64,000 nt of DNA from Apus apus (taxonomy: Eukaryota > Chordata > Aves > Apodiformes > Apodidae), in contig NC_067285.1 in the NCBI RefSeq assembly GCF_020740795.1, positions 108,463,652-108,527,651 on the forward strand, given 5' to 3'. The translations under genes and the position numbers were made by a program. Positions 37,701-50,806 of the stretch are shown piece by piece. The notes beneath the pieces were generated by a model. The model worked only from the letters and a program-made list of their open reading frames with translations, ran no database searches and was not told the origin of the DNA. How positions within the stretch are numbered: position 1 is the first letter of the stretch; each line of letters begins with the position of its first letter.

Positions 37701-39999
37701 CTAAAAAACTGGACAGAAAGAGTTAAAAATAACTTGGGAAGGGATGTGCTTGATTTAAGGCGGGTTAGCCAACTTAACAAAACAAAATACTTAGCACCTG
37801 TCCAACGTTGAAAATATTGCTGTGTCCTGGGATTATTTTAGTAAATATTCTGAATCACTCTTGGCTGAGTTTAGGAGAGAAAGCAATAATTTTCCATCTA
37901 CTGCATTGCTCTCACATTTTTATGAATTTTCCATACAATGAGAAAATGCAGGAAGAAATGTATCATTTCAATGCTACTAAGCATATGATTAAAAGGAAAA
38001 AAAAAACATTGATCAAATTAAATACACTTCCACGCAATAAGGTGCAAGAAATGTTAAAATTTCAAAGAACAAATATGAATGAGAGTTTCAGTCAGGTAAA
38101 TATTTCAAAGATCTCCTGAAACTACTAAATCATCTAACTGCTGTGTCGTTCTTCTCAATTAATTAATTTTGTCACTCTTATATTTTCCAGAGAAATATCA
38201 TGACCATATGAGAGGTGGTCTGTGGACTGATATTTCTAATCCAAATATTTTAATTTTTCCAAAATATGAAGTGAACTTTCATCACTGTACATATGACAAA
38301 AACCCCAAAGCAAAACAGTCCATGCAACAACTGCAGATGATTTCCTCCCTTTTTTTCTTGTGGTTTGGTAATGCTGACATACTTGAGTAATAAATACACA
38401 TGAGCATTACACAAGAGAGGTTAGTAAAAGAATGCTGGAAAAAAAGAGACCATTCATTGTTACCCTAATGGCCTTTTCATGCCCTGAAATATTACATCAG
38501 AGTTAAAAATACACAACATAAACAACAGATACTGAAAACACCCAAATGAATTGCATAGGGTTAGAAGTTAGTGATACAACATGAAAAATTTATATGGATT
38601 TTAGCTGAAAAGATTAGTTATCTGTAACTGGATTTTATGTATTTATGTATGCACTTATTTATTTGTTTTCTAGGAGTTCAATTATGAGGTAAATACAGTA
38701 AGTTTCTAGTATTTTCTTACCATGTTCCACATCCACATCCTTCCCCTACCTTGATGTCTCAGTGAAAAGTTAGAGCCTTGATGACATGTGACAAATACTA
38801 TGGATGACTCAAGAGAGTCCTTTTTCACTCTAGAAATAATCTGCTTCCAGAGGTTTTCCAGATGTTGCTGCCAAGAGGATTTGTGATATCCTAGTACGTC
38901 CCTTCAGAGTCTGTCAATCTGATGCACAAATTGGAGGAGACAGGCTTGTAAAAGTATGATACTCTTCTCTCAGTGCTCCATGGGCAGAATGTCTTTGTTG
39001 TCCTTTTAGTAAGTACAGCCAAGCTTATAACATATTTCCATTTACATTATTACTCTAGCTTTGTAGGTAATTGACAAGGCCCAAACCTAGTATTCTACAT
39101 TACCCTGTATAAGAAAATATTTTTAACTAATATATATATATATACTTTTCCTTTAAAATGAGAATACTCAGAAGTTACTTTTTTTAATTGTGTAACATTT
39201 CCTAAAAGTTATTCTCATGGTGTCTCTTCTCCAGTTTAAAATTTGTGAAGGCATCCAGATTTGGCAACAAGTTTATTGTTTTATTTTTTAAATGATGGTC
39301 TTTAGATATTTTTGGCCATATTGCCTCTTCTGCTATGCAGAAAACAGGATCTCTAAAAACTTGGAAATAGAAGGCTCCTTATAAACAAAAACCCTTTCTA
39401 GACTTCTTATTTATATACCTGTCATCTTGGATGAAATAAAAAAAATTAAATTTTAAAAGAGCACATCTAATTTTAGTGTTCTTCTACCACAGACTTCTGT
39501 TGTAGTTTCTTTAGAGAACTGCTGCCTCCCTTTTCCAGATACTGAACAGGTAGGTATAAAAGGTGGGACATATTCTATGTTCTTCAGTTTGGTCTCTGAA
39601 GCATCTAACTTAGATTTCCCTTGAGAAATGGGAAGACGGGGAAGTAAAATGAAGATGTCTACAGAACTTAAAAACTCCTCACGAGGGTTTTTTTGTACTT
39701 TTAAATCAATAGTCTTTATCTCTTCAGAAAGGTATGGAGCTTATGAATGTTTATTATAATGCAAAAATTCTAGTTGAAAACTGGTTTCATGAAAGGCTGA
39801 TACAACCTGACATATATCCTAAATGCTGTCAGTGGGGAGTACCACAGTGGGTTTTAGTGAAAAATCACAATTAATGGCATATGGAAAGTCTCTACATAAA
39901 AATACAGTGGTCCTTGGTATTTTAGGCATGAACATGAACAACTGGGGGACTGCCAAAATATTTGCTACCATAGATTAAAAAATAGTACAGTGGAATGGA
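31751..39999. other. Long AT-rich gene-free stretch
   Basis: More than 8 kb with no CR1 copy, the longest repeat-poor stretch between CR1 copies apart from the one before SPON2. It holds the second repeat-pair member (32852-32975) and an (AT)n run at 39130-39145. The two largest open frames (37808-38119 and 38169-38390) start at TTG, not ATG. They show no known domain, and the splice sites between them are in incompatible phase. Regulatory elements could be here but cannot be read from one sequence. Confidence 0.55.
32852..32975 (+). repeat. Diverged repeat, copy B (partner at 30803)
   Basis: This is the second member of the pair. The anchor GGTTAATGCTTGA is at 32889-32901, 2051 bases after the same word in copy A (30838-30850). 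Copy B has a deletion of several bases before its TGACGCATTAA block. It lies in the same orientation as copy A. Confidence 0.6.
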
Positions 40000-40668
40000 T
40001 TTTCTGGCTTCAGAAAGACCTTGGAGTCCTAGTGGAGAGTAAGTTAACCATGGGACAGCATTGTGCCCTTGTGGCCATGAGAGCCAATGGTATCCTGGGG
40101 TGCATTAGGAAAGGTGAATCCAGCAGGTCGAGGGAGATCCTCGTCCCCATCTACTCTGCCCTAGTGAGACCACACCCGGAATACTGTATCCAGTTTTGGG
40201 CTCCCCAGTTCAAGAGAGAGAGGGATCTACTGGAGAGGGTCCAACAGAGAGCTACAAGAATGAGTAAGGGAGTTGAACATCTCTCCTATGAGTAAAGGCT
40301 GAGAGAACTGTGGCTGTTTAGTCTTGAAAAGAGAAGGCTGAGAGGAGATCTTATTAATATCTATAAATATCTGAGGGGTGGGTGCCAAGAAGAAGGGGAC
40401 AGTCTCTTTTTGGTGGCTCCCAATAACAGGACAAGGAACAATGAGTCTAAACTACAACATAGGTAGTTCCACCTCAACATGAGGGGAAACTTGACAGAGC
40501 ACTGGAACAGGCTACCCAGAGAGGTTGTGGAGTGTCCTTCTCTGGACACTTTCAAGACCTGCCTGGACACGTTCCTGTGTGGCCTGCCCTAGGTGATCCT
40601 GCTCTGGCAGGGGAGTTGGACTAGATGATCTTCAGAGGTCCCTTCCAACCCCTAACATTCTGTGATTC
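40000..40668 (+). mobile_element. CR1 LINE fragment with reverse-transcriptase C-terminus
   Basis: This is one of the longer CR1 copies here, about 670 bases. The open frame 39990-40295 reads as the end of the CR1 reverse transcriptase, with the conserved run around [20 protein letters not shown] and then [12 protein letters not shown]. It ends in a stop at the expected region and is followed by the CR1 3' untranslated part (GGACTAGATGATCTTCAGAG). The tail ATTCTGTGATTC ends at 40668. The 5' end is truncated and it cannot transpose on its own. Confidence 0.95.
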
Positions 40669-43074
40669 AGAAGGAACTTACAAGTTTTCTGAAGGAAATA
40701 TCAGCAATGAAAAAGCCATTCTATGACAAAATGCTGTGAAGACTTGATGAATCTGATTTATCTGTGGAGTTAATAGACAAGAAGAAACACATGGTGAGAT
40801 GAAGCACTGAGCAACAGCATGTAGATTGAAGTACACACAGGCTGTGGTGAATCCCAGCAGTGGTAATGCTTTTCACCATTAAGAAAAGTTGAAGCTGGTA
40901 GACTGCAGGAAACAGTTTGAAATTCCTCACTTTTGTGTAGATTAGTGTAACTGGTAGAGTTTTTGAAATCTGACAGAGTCAATGAATAGTGCTGTATAGA
41001 AGAGCTTACAAAAAGGGGTGAGGTACAGTTACGGGAGAGACATTTGTGTAACAGAAGGGCTCACTTTCTATTTTTTGTTTATTTTCTCCCCTAGCAACCA
41101 ACAGTGGCACATCCCAGACACTACTGCTGCTTCAGGTGAGAACTTCAACTCATAATAATGTCACGTTCCTACAAAAACCTACATTCAGTATTAGACACTT
41201 TTTTTCACTTTGTTTTGCTGAAGCAGAAACTTTCAAAAGTTATACTTTGGTTTTATCTGCACAAACTGGAATGAGTCTTCTATTTTATTATTTTAGGAGG
41301 CAGTCAGATGCCACGGAACAGGTAGCAGTGTTAGAAGCCACACAGACAATTATTCAACAACATGTTTAAGAGGTGACTAGAGATGTCAGACAAAAAGTGG
41401 TGGACACATTTTAATTATTATTGAAGATCTATCCATCTGCTCTTTTCTGTATTGCCTAATACAAGTAAGCTCATACCATCTTGATTCTGGACCATGCTCA
41501 TGTAATCCAGGCTCTGAAAGATGAACAGGGTGCCTGAAAACTGTGAAATCCTTTGCAGCTTAGATAGAGGCACTACAGAGTGTGTCCAATTTCTGATGCT
41601 TTTTGCCTTCATGACTGGTGACAAAATGGAGTTTTCTGTTCGTGGTTTAGCCTCTATTTTATGACTGTTGTTTAGTTTGTGGTTGTTTTTTTTTTCCTTC
41701 TCTTTTGGTTTAGAAGGGTGGGACACAACTGTGGAGAGAAAGGCTGCTTCTGCTTTTCCTGGCTGTGGCAGTCAGTGTCAGGTGAACAGGGGGAGGGAAA
41801 GGAGGAGATAGCAATGTCTGCATGTAGACTGAAAGACTCCTGACAAAGCACATGGTTTGCCTCTTGCAATGGAGCAGATCTCCAGCCAAACCTCAGAGGT
41901 CAAGGAGAGGATACATTCCTAGAGACCCAGAGGGAGATTGTGTGAAGGTTGCGGCAACCCAGGAAGGCAGTGCAAATTGCTGGACTCCAGAGCATCTGGA
42001 AGGACAGGCTCATTCTGAAAGGAAAAAGAAAACAGGGAAAAGATTTGTTTTCAAAACATTTACTTTTCTGCATCATCCAGAAAATCTGCATTTCCTCTGT
42101 TTTAAGGTGTTATCTGTGCTTTAAGAAAACACTGAGAGTAGAATTACTTCAGTGTTGTGGGGGATGCTCATTTGACAGGTAAGATTAGTTAGTATTACCT
42201 CAAGGCTCAGACCTCCTCAGAGTCACAGCAGAACCTCATAAAGGCAAATGTTTATATATAAGCTTTTTTAGATGGGAAGTGTCTCTTCCTTATTTTGGAA
42301 TGAGTACAGAAATATTAATAAATATCCCTGTTGTAATTTATTTGGGCAGTCTTGCTGGTAGAAGGGGACAAATAGCTACTATAATGGATTAGAAACCATG
42401 GAAAAATAAGCTTGCTGTCTAAACTCTTGAAGTTGATCTAATTAGTGATGACAACTAGTCTCTAGTTAGCACAAGAGATTTAGAGTTTTCCATTTCCCTC
42501 AATTTTCGCCTGCCTTTCTATCTGTAGATGTTTCAAATGTTTCAGTTTTCCAGGAAAACACGTGCATAGTACACACTGCAAACAAAGTATATTATCTAAT
42601 CTTTGGTTCAAAATTACAAATTCATAGACATATGGGCCTCCGTACAGTCAGTCAGGTTTTCTGCTGTCTTATATCCTCAAGCAATCCTAATACAACCCAG
42701 GAAAATAAATCCATAAGCTATAGGACAGAACTATCAACAAAAGACATTAGTCCTTCTGTAAACTGAGTGTAAAGCATTACACTTTTTTTAACCCTCTTTC
42801 CTTACTGTTTTGGGATAACTGGCAGTGTTACTGAACATGAAGTGAAATCCAAATGCCACATGATTTGTAGTAGTCTCGTAAAATAAATCCTGTCTGCTTT
42901 GTCTTGTCTGAGCAAATCTGCACTGTACTTTGCTTTGTTAATATCTGTTATTTTACACTAATTAGCTGAGATGTTAATGGATAGGTTTAAGAAATTAATA
43001 GTTGGCAGTAAGTATAATTCTAATGGTCTGATTTGCCATATTTAATGAGGCTTTGTTGAGGTATCCAACAAAGA
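40669..43074. other. Intergenic, no gene recognised
   Basis: AT-rich sequence with a T-run near 41683-41697. Open frames on both strands near 41418-42182 overlap one another, show no domain, and are treated as chance. Confidence 0.6.
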
Positions 43075-43487
43075 CAGAGAACAAGTCTTACGAAAAGCAG
43101 CTGAGGGAACTGGGGCTATTTAGTCCAAAGAAAAGGAGGCTGAGGGGAGACCTCATCACTCTCTGCAACCACCTGAAAGGATATTGTAGAAAGGCAGGTG
43201 CTGGTCTCTTCTCACAAGTAAACAGTGATAGGACAAGAAGGAATAGCCTAAAGCTACTCCAGGGGAGGTTAAGGCTGGACATTAGGATTTCTATTTTTTT
43301 TTTCTGTGAAAGGATTGTCAGACACTGGAACAGGCTGCCCAGAGAGGTGGTTGAGTCACCATCTCAGGATGTGTTTAAAAGTTGTATAGATGTAATGGCT
43401 GGGGATATGGTTTAGGGGTGAACATGGCAGAGTAGGGTTAAAGGTTGGACTTGATGATCCAACCTAAATCATTCTATGATTCTATGA
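43075..43487 (+). mobile_element. CR1 LINE 3' fragment
   Basis: It starts in GAGAACAAGTCTTACGAAAA and continues with AGCTGAGGGAACTGGGGC and CACTGGAACAGGCTGCCC. It ends with a good CR1 tail, ATTCTATGATTCTATGA at 43471-43487. It belongs to the same subfamily as the SPON2 intron copy at 58270-58688, with collinear similarity over the shared 400 bases. A T-rich expansion at 43290-43303 interrupts it. Confidence 0.95.
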
Positions 43488-43566
43488 ATAAAATGTGTAA
43501 ATAATTTGATACTGCAAAATGATGGGATTCCTGTGATAATGGTTTGAGGCTCGTAATAGAAGTTGC

Positions 43567-44360
43567 TGTCTTGGTTTAGTGGTTAGGCTGAACAAAAAAA
43601 CAGGGAAGAGAATTGCTCTCTGTTGCCCACCTCTACCCTCCCAAGGGAAGATAAAAAGGGAATAAGGAAGAGAGACTTAAGGTTTGGAAGTTAAAACTGG
43701 AACAGGTTTACTGACACAGGAAAGGGACACATGGGGTGAGGAAAAAGCAGATACAATTATATATAAAAACTGATCTCAGTGATCACAGATATAAGTGTCT
43801 GAAGGTCCCTTGTGGCAGAGCTGACTCAGGACCTTTCCATGGGTCTTCCCAGCACCCGCAGGATTTGGATCCTGCAGAGCATATGGCAAGCTGCTGAAAA
43901 AGCAGGAGTCTCCCTCCAAGACCTTGACAATTTCTTGACCTGATCCACTTCTAGGGCAGAACAAACTTGGCAAAACCTCCTTGTAGGCCTGTTGCTTTTC
44001 AACCAAAAATAAAGACGACAAAACCATGTCCAGCAGCAAAAGGAATGGATTGCATCAACAGATCCATCAGCAAGTAAGTAATATTTAAAATGGGTTTTGC
44101 ACTGCAGTGTTTGGACAGACACTCCTTAGAGATAAGCACAGGCTTGGTGTGCACTCTTGCCAGCTGGTCACATCTCAACATTCTCCATTTCAACACCTCT
44201 GAGTGCAGTGAAGCAGCAAGAAAGAAGGGAGCAGGAAGGGGCAGACTTCTCATCCTCCTGTCTTTTATACAGTATGGCAGAAGATGGGAGGGAATACTGA
44301 CTCCTCTCTGTTCTACCCCCACTCCAGATCCCTCAGTTCCCAGATCTCTCTAATCCTCGT
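43567..44360. mobile_element. Candidate LTR-like element between two CR1 copies
   Basis: From TGTCTTGGTTTAG at 43567 the sequence is unlike CR1 and unlike the AT-rich flanks. It is moderately GC-rich, contains CAGGATTTGGATCCTGCAGA (a near-palindrome at about 43859), and carries a TATA-like TTTTATACAG (TATA box on the - strand) at 44265-44274. The TG start resembles the start of avian endogenous-retrovirus LTRs as I remember them. I could not find the opposite CA end with a target duplication, and the right side runs into the CR1 at 44367. Short open frames within (43776-44353) match no protein I recognise. Confidence 0.4.
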
Positions 44361-44366
44361 ATTGAA

Positions 44367-44735
44367 TCATAGAATCATAGAATTTGTTTGTGGTGGAAGG
44401 AACCTTCAAGATCATCAAGCTCCAACTTCCTTGCATTGGCAGTGACATCTCCTACCAGACCAGGTTGCTCAGAGCCCCATCCAACGTGTCCTTGAACACT
44501 TCGAGGGATGGGGCAGCCAGAGCTTCTCTGGGCAACCTGTTCCAGTGTCTTACCTCCCTGACACTAAGGAACTTCTTCCTAATGTCTAACCTAAATCTCC
44601 CCTTCTCCAGTTTTGATCCATCACCCCTTGTCCTCTCACTATAAGCCCTTGTAAGAAGTCCCTCCACAGCTTTCCTGTAGGCCCTCCAGGTACTGGAAGG
44701 CTGCTATGAGGTCTCCCCAGAGCCTTCTCTTCTCT
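44367..44735 (-). mobile_element. CR1 LINE 3' fragment, antisense
   Basis: It begins with a clear CR1 tail in reverse, TCATAGAATCATAGAA at 44367-44382. It then runs through ACCAGACCAGGTTGCTCAGA and CTTCCTAATGTCTAACC to GCCTTCTCTTCTC. The antisense open frame 44452-44667 is CR1 3' sequence, not a gene. Confidence 0.95.
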
Positions 44736-45459
44736 TTGTACCATAAAATTATCCTGGGCCCTTCCAAACTGTAACACATGTGCAGATTTACCTTCAGAAA
44801 TTACTATGCAGTTCACAGCAGATTTTATAAACAGCTGTTTTCAGAGTTATGCTACTTTCTTATATTATTGTGGGGAAGAGGGCAGGCCAGGCATTACTCT
44901 CAACATTGTAAGCATCTATAAAAGTAGCTTCTCATGCTAAGAATCAGAGAAGATCTACTTACCTGAAGATGCAATGAAGTGCCTGTTTGTATTTATATCA
45001 GTTTTTATAACACTGAGATGATTATTAAAGGACAAATGTTGATATTGTTGCTGGAGATGGTCCAATGTTTGGCAGATTGATGCTTCAGAGAATTCTTTCA
45101 CTGTCAGCATCATGGTATCTTTGACTATTTTATTCACAAGTAGTAAGCTCCTTACACAATCTAATTTGCCAAAAGTTACTTAGCCAAGAGACATGTCAAA
45201 ATCACTATTAAGATAAAGACATCTGCTTCTGCATTAGAACAGCAGGGAAAGCAAATTTTGCTGCAGTTTTCAAAAGAGTGAACATGAAAATAAATGTGTA
45301 AACAGAGTATTTGTAGCTATTAGGGGCTTGTTAAAGGGAGAAGTCCCAGAGAAGGACTTTAGGATTTCCAGAAAAGGCAGAGGATGCACACTTGAAAAAG
45401 GGTAAGAGCCATTTCTTTATATCATACTGGAGTGGGCTATAAACTTATAGCACTTGATC
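44736..45459. other. Intergenic, no gene recognised
   Basis: About 700 bases of AT-rich sequence between two CR1 copies. Nothing further is recognised. Confidence 0.55.
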
Positions 45460-46300
45460 AAATAGGGTACTGTTGGCAAATTTGATGACAATACTAAATC
45501 AACAGAGGGACCAGCAAGACAAGAGTGTTTGAGTCTGTTCTCCTGGCAGACCTTCCTAACCTTGAGGGGGCAGCCAACATAATAAACAATGAGTCCATAG
45601 TCCTGCCCTTGGTTCAAAATATCGCCAGGCACCAACTCAGGGTGGGAACTGACTGGCTTAATAGCAGCAACCCTGGAAAGAACCTGGGGATTCCTCTGGA
45701 AGCCACGTTGAATGAGAAGCAGCTCTCATTGTGAGTAAAGCAACATGCCTGCTGGGCTGCACTAGGAGCTGCAAGAGCAGTAGGCTGGGGGAAGTTCTTA
45801 TATCCTGTACTCACCGCTGGTGAGGCAACACTGAATACTCTATTCAGTTCTGAGTTACCCAAATCAAGAGGGTCCAATGGAGGACAAGCTAGACTAAATT
45901 ACATGATGTATGAGGAGAGTCTGAGGGATCTGAGCTTGTTTAGTCTCCTGAAGAGGAGGTCAAGAGCAATCTAATAGCAGCCTGCAGTCACTTGAAGTGT
46001 GCTTCCTGTCCAAGACATCAAAGCCAAAACCCTGCTTCGTAATGGCAGATGGAACAACAGCCACAGACTGCACCTTGGGAGGTTCAGATTGCTGAGCAGC
46101 AAAAGCTCTTCCACGAGGAGTGAAGTGCGACACTGGAACTGGTTACTCATGGAGGTGGTGGAAATCTCCATCTCTGGTGTTTTTTGTGACTCAGCTAGAC
46201 AAAGAGCTGATCTGACCTAGCTAGGTGACAGACCTGCTTGAATAAGAGCTTGGACAAGTGATCTCCAGACGTCCCTCCCAACTGATGTTTGTAATAACTG
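45460..46300 (+). mobile_element. Old, strongly diverged CR1 copy
   Basis: Landmarks of a CR1 3' third appear in order. They are AAATTTGATGACAATACTAAA (about 45477), AACCTGGGGATTCCTCTGGA near the end of the transcriptase frame, TTGTTTAGTCTCCTGAAGAG, CGACACTGGAACTGGTTACT, and CCAGACGTCCCTCCCAACTG near the end. Many substitutions and the lack of a clean octamer tail suggest an older subfamily than the copies at 29 and 43 kb. Confidence 0.8.
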
Positions 46301-49300
46301 TAAATAAATTAATAGATAATGTTTACAAAACATACAAAAATAAATTCATTCATTACAGAATATTTGGCTTGTTATTTAGATGAGTAAATCTGTACTTTTA
46401 AAGGTCTGGTTTTGAATATTCTGGCTTTTTTGTACTATAGTAATTCTAGAGACATTTAGAAATGTGTCATATTATAAAGATCATACAGGACTATTATTGC
46501 TCATACAGCAAACTAAGTGCAGGAACTGGGAAGGAGAAAAATGTAAATTATCAGTGAAGTCTTTCCCCAGTTCTGTGCTTATTTACCCTTAGTGTTAAGC
46601 TTAACTGCAATAATTAAACACAATTATATATTTTTTTTTCTTCTAATAAAGCATTTTATTCATAATGATAAGATGTCCAAACAACAGCTAGAACAGTTTC
46701 TCAGGACCCATGAATTATAATATATTCAATAAATTGCATTTTAACTTTGACTAACAGGTCAGGAGAAGAAATGAAGAATAATATCTTTCTTTAATTAAAT
46801 CTGCAAACAGAATTCAGAGTGGTTGATTAAAATATGATCTGGGCAATGTTTTTTCTATGGACAAAGACAAATTACAATATGAGCTTTACATGTTTAAAAG
46901 AAGTCAGATCCTGGTTATGTTCATGTTGGCACAGTCATAGAGTGTTTCTGTTGATGCCAGTTGATATTTCTACTGATGCTTCAGAGTTAAAAATCTAGTC
47001 AAGCATTTTTAAGCAATGCAGTGCCTCCTAGCAGGACACTTGACTTTGAATTAGCTTTAGAAGTAAAAGAAGCAAACGACTAATACAGCTTCCTGAAATA
47101 GAAATTGAGATAAATTTCTATTAATTTGCAATTAATGCAGAATATAAGAAAACTTAAATGTATCATCTCTTTGTTGTGTTCACTTTTTCACTGTGATAAT
47201 TAATAAATAAAATTCACAGTCAGGCACTTATGATTATTAATAATGTAGGGATCTGAAACAGCAGTAACAATTACAACAAATTTGAGAACCCATTATTTAA
47301 TCAGCATCTTTCTTCAATTTCAAAACAACAAACCGTTTTTTGTTGGTTTTTTTTTTTAATATTTTCACTTTCTGCAATACTGGCAAAAATACTGATTTGA
47401 AGAAATTTTTTCTTTGAATTTGCATTCCCTTGAGTTCTGTTGCTAATCAAAGAGCAAATAGGACATTCCATTTTCTACATTATTTCTGTGCAAGTTTTTT
47501 TTTGTAGACAAGAGATACTGGCCTGTGGTCAGAAATAATAATGTCTTATACATAAGTCTTTTTTCTTCTGCTCTATGCTACTTTTAAGACCTTTTGTTCT
47601 CATAGGCTTTTATGTCATGAAAGCTACTTTTTTTTTTTCTGCTGTCAGAGCTAGTAATTCTGTTGAAAGTTTATTTCTGTGCATTCAGGCATATTTATTG
47701 CCAAGTTATAAAACAATTATTTAAATATGAAGCACAATGTCTCTAGGATAACCTTCCAGTTCCAAAAGTTTCAAATGAGGATGGTTCACTATTTGATTCC
47801 TTCAGAACAATGATAGAGGTATTGTTAATTAAGAACATCCATTCAATAAGGTTGACCTCCCAAGATTTATAAAAGACTGCATAAAAAGCCTGGTAATATT
47901 AAGTATTGTGAGGAGGGTCACAAAGGACTTGAAGTTTCCCATGATAAACAGTGTGGGTTTCTCTGCAATATTGTTTGTGTTTCATCCTGAGATCCTCCAG
48001 AAGCACATGAGCACTTGTGTGGAAGCTGCTGTCAGTGTTAAGAGTGCAGAGTCAACTGCATGAAGCTGTCGTCAGAACTCAGAAGCAACATAACTGTGTT
48101 TGTGGGACCCTGTTTCTGAATTTATAGATCGCATCTCTCAGTCAGTTAATTAGCTTCATGTTTCCATGTTCATTTAGCTTTAGTGTCTTGAGTTTCAGAG
48201 AGAGGTCGGTTGGTGCTAACCCAGGGAATTCTGCACTGAATTCAATTGTACAGCATAAGCATGTGTTCGTGTCATCCAGAGAAATCAGCTCTACATCCCC
48301 CTCCTTTTACAAACCTTAATTTTGCAATTACATTCCTGGTATGAAAGAGTAATCCCAGGTGTGGAGAGAGCCAATGAGATTATCAGACAGGTGAAAGTTT
48401 TTTTTGCTGTTACCTGAAGCATGAGGTTCATGTAAATTGAACCCTGTATTGCCACTGACGTGGGTGCTCCCATCATCTTTTCTGCTGGGAGCTGCTTCTT
48501 CTAGTGTGTTTCTTGTGTCAAACAGGGAGTCAATGAAGGATCTCATTTGTCTAAAAGTTAACTTAGAAAGATTTGCAATTAACTGGGTCAGTTCTGCACT
48601 TTGTCACACAGTGTAGCCACCTTCTATTAGTGCAAAGGAGAGGAAAATAAGAAGTGGTGCAGAAAAAGATGGGATTCTAGGATCTTCTTGCATATTATTT
48701 TGGAAAGCAGAAATGATGATACATTTGCTGTTGTTGCACAGTTTGGGTAAAACTAAGCTGTGGGCAGGGGAAGAAACCCAAAAAGAAGCACAGTCTCTGG
48801 TTGCTGCTACAGGGGACCTTGATTTGCTTAGCTAGTGCTGGCTTTCATATTAGGCTTATTGGTACTAGAAGTGCCTTAAATACAGATGATAGAAGAATGC
48901 AGAAGATGACAGAAGAGCTTTTTCTGGTTGACCAGTGTCACTGTGGTCAATAAAACTGAGAGCTATAGTTGTCTGACCAACGGAGAGCTTCTCAATACAG
49001 TTAGCAGAGACCAGAGAGCTACTCAGCAGTTATTCCTTTGGTCAAATGTACGCAAGGAATAAAGTTGAACAGTTCTCTAGATTCTATCAGCTATAATGAT
49101 TAGATCTCCATTATGTGTAGTGGCAGTTTACGTATGTGTACACTCAATTTAGGTACCTTAATCTGCAACCTAAATTTTTATCCTAAAAGGTAAATAAAGA
49201 TTAAAGCTGTCTTCACTACTGTTTTACCATCCAACATCGAAAATGCTTTATTCTCTTATGTAAATGTTTTATTCTATAAAAGCTCCCAAACCAGCACCCC

Positions 49301-50784
49301 AGTTTCTCCATGGTAAAACATTCGGCTGCCTGTCACTCTGGCACTGAGATTTTACAACTTAGAGCTCAGAGGGTTTTGACTCAATGTAAACCTTTTGGCT
49401 TTGCTGAGTGTCCATAATCCTATGTGTATCCATGGTAACTACAGGAGAGAAAGTATGGCTGTATAATCCTTCTTAAGTGCTACAATGTTATGTTGCTCTT
49501 GGTAGACAAAGAGATGCCAGCTTGTCATAAGTGTATTAAACAGCCTGTGAATATCAAAGTTGCACACATACTCCTCACCAGCAAAATGGAAATTGTTTAA
49601 TACAATTGTAACATGTGGTAATACTTCAGGAATAAACCCACAAAATTTCTGCAGTTTCTGTTTTGAATAAAGGTGAGCAAACTGAATTCAGAGCAATCAT
49701 TTTAGTTAAATCTCCTTTCTCTTAATCTTAGTCTAATAGAAAAGTCATAACTAATCATGGCAATCTTGTTGCTTACCAGAAAAAGGGCTAAATAATTCTC
49801 TGACTACTCAAAATGGAATTTACATTCTTTTAATGTGCTGTAATCCTGTGTGATAGCCTAAACATGTTCATATAAATGTTTTCATATGTTGGAAATGATT
49901 CAAGAATCAAAATGATATTGGCTGTACTGCTATATTTTAAAGTAGGGACTTCACTTTGTTTTATTGTTTTATTTTTATTTTTTATATACTTATAGGTGTT
50001 TTTTTTAGCAAGAATACAGACTATTTTAGACACAATTATGACTTACTTAAAAAAAAAAATTCTGGACAACATTTTTGTTTTGTACTTTTCAGCTTTCATC
50101 CTGTGAATCTTGGTAAAGCCTTCAAAAACTGTAAGACTGTTCTCTTAATGACAAGAAACAGCAGAAGTTGCAAGTAAAATTAAACACAAGACACCCTTTG
50201 GCACTCCTACTTCAGTAAAAATAGTTTTGTATGCCTATTCCCTCTAGCATTGGGGGTCTACAGAGATATGCATGTGGGTAGAAAGTAGGTGTATCTGAAG
50301 ACACACAAACTTGAAAAACAAAATCTATTTTGCTGTAAAAGAGAAAGTAAAAAAAATCCTATTTTATATACAGGCAGAATGGTTTATAAATGGAACGGGT
50401 TTTTTTTCCCCAGTATTCCATGAGTTTTCAGCTGCTTTCTAATGGGACATACAAACTGAAGAAGGAATGAAAGTATAGGTTCTGATCCCACAGCAATTTT
50501 TTTCTCCAACTCCTGGCCCACAGAAATTTGCCCTCTGGTTTCCCAGCCATGAAAGTAATCCACTGAGTGGATTTTTTTTTTTTTTTTCTGAATTTGTTGT
50601 TTGGCTTTTTTTTTCTTCTCATTTTTGAGATACATTTGATGTTTTGATGTCCTTCACAATGTCAGATATTGATTATGCTTAGCACAGTTTCTATTTAAAG
50701 AATCAGACTGGGGAGTCCTCGAGTTAGTATTTTCTGACAACACTGCTTGGTGTGTTTTCCTGTTTCCCCCTTCCTTCAGTCACA

Positions 50785-50806
50785 GGGGTCGGGGGGCGGG
50801 GGGAGG
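50785..50806 (+). other. G-rich tract, possible G-quadruplex
   Basis: GGGG, GGGGGG and GGGGGG runs separated by TC and C, followed by AGGAGAG. It has enough closely spaced G-runs for a four-stranded structure in principle. Confidence 0.5.

Noticed and set aside
37808..38390. Two neighbouring open frames (37808-38119 and 38169-38390) with a donor-like CAG/GTAAAT at 38095 and an acceptor-like TTTTCCAG at 38190
   Set aside because: Both begin at TTG. The first frame would end in phase 0, while the second needs phase 1, so the join leads to an early stop. No domain is recognised.
39990..40295. 101-residue open frame resembling a protein with a conserved RPHPEYC motif
   Set aside because: It is the C-terminal remnant of the CR1 reverse transcriptase, not a host gene.
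43053..43415. 120-residue open frame
   Set aside because: It is CR1 3' sequence; the same frame-like structure recurs in other CR1 copies in the window.
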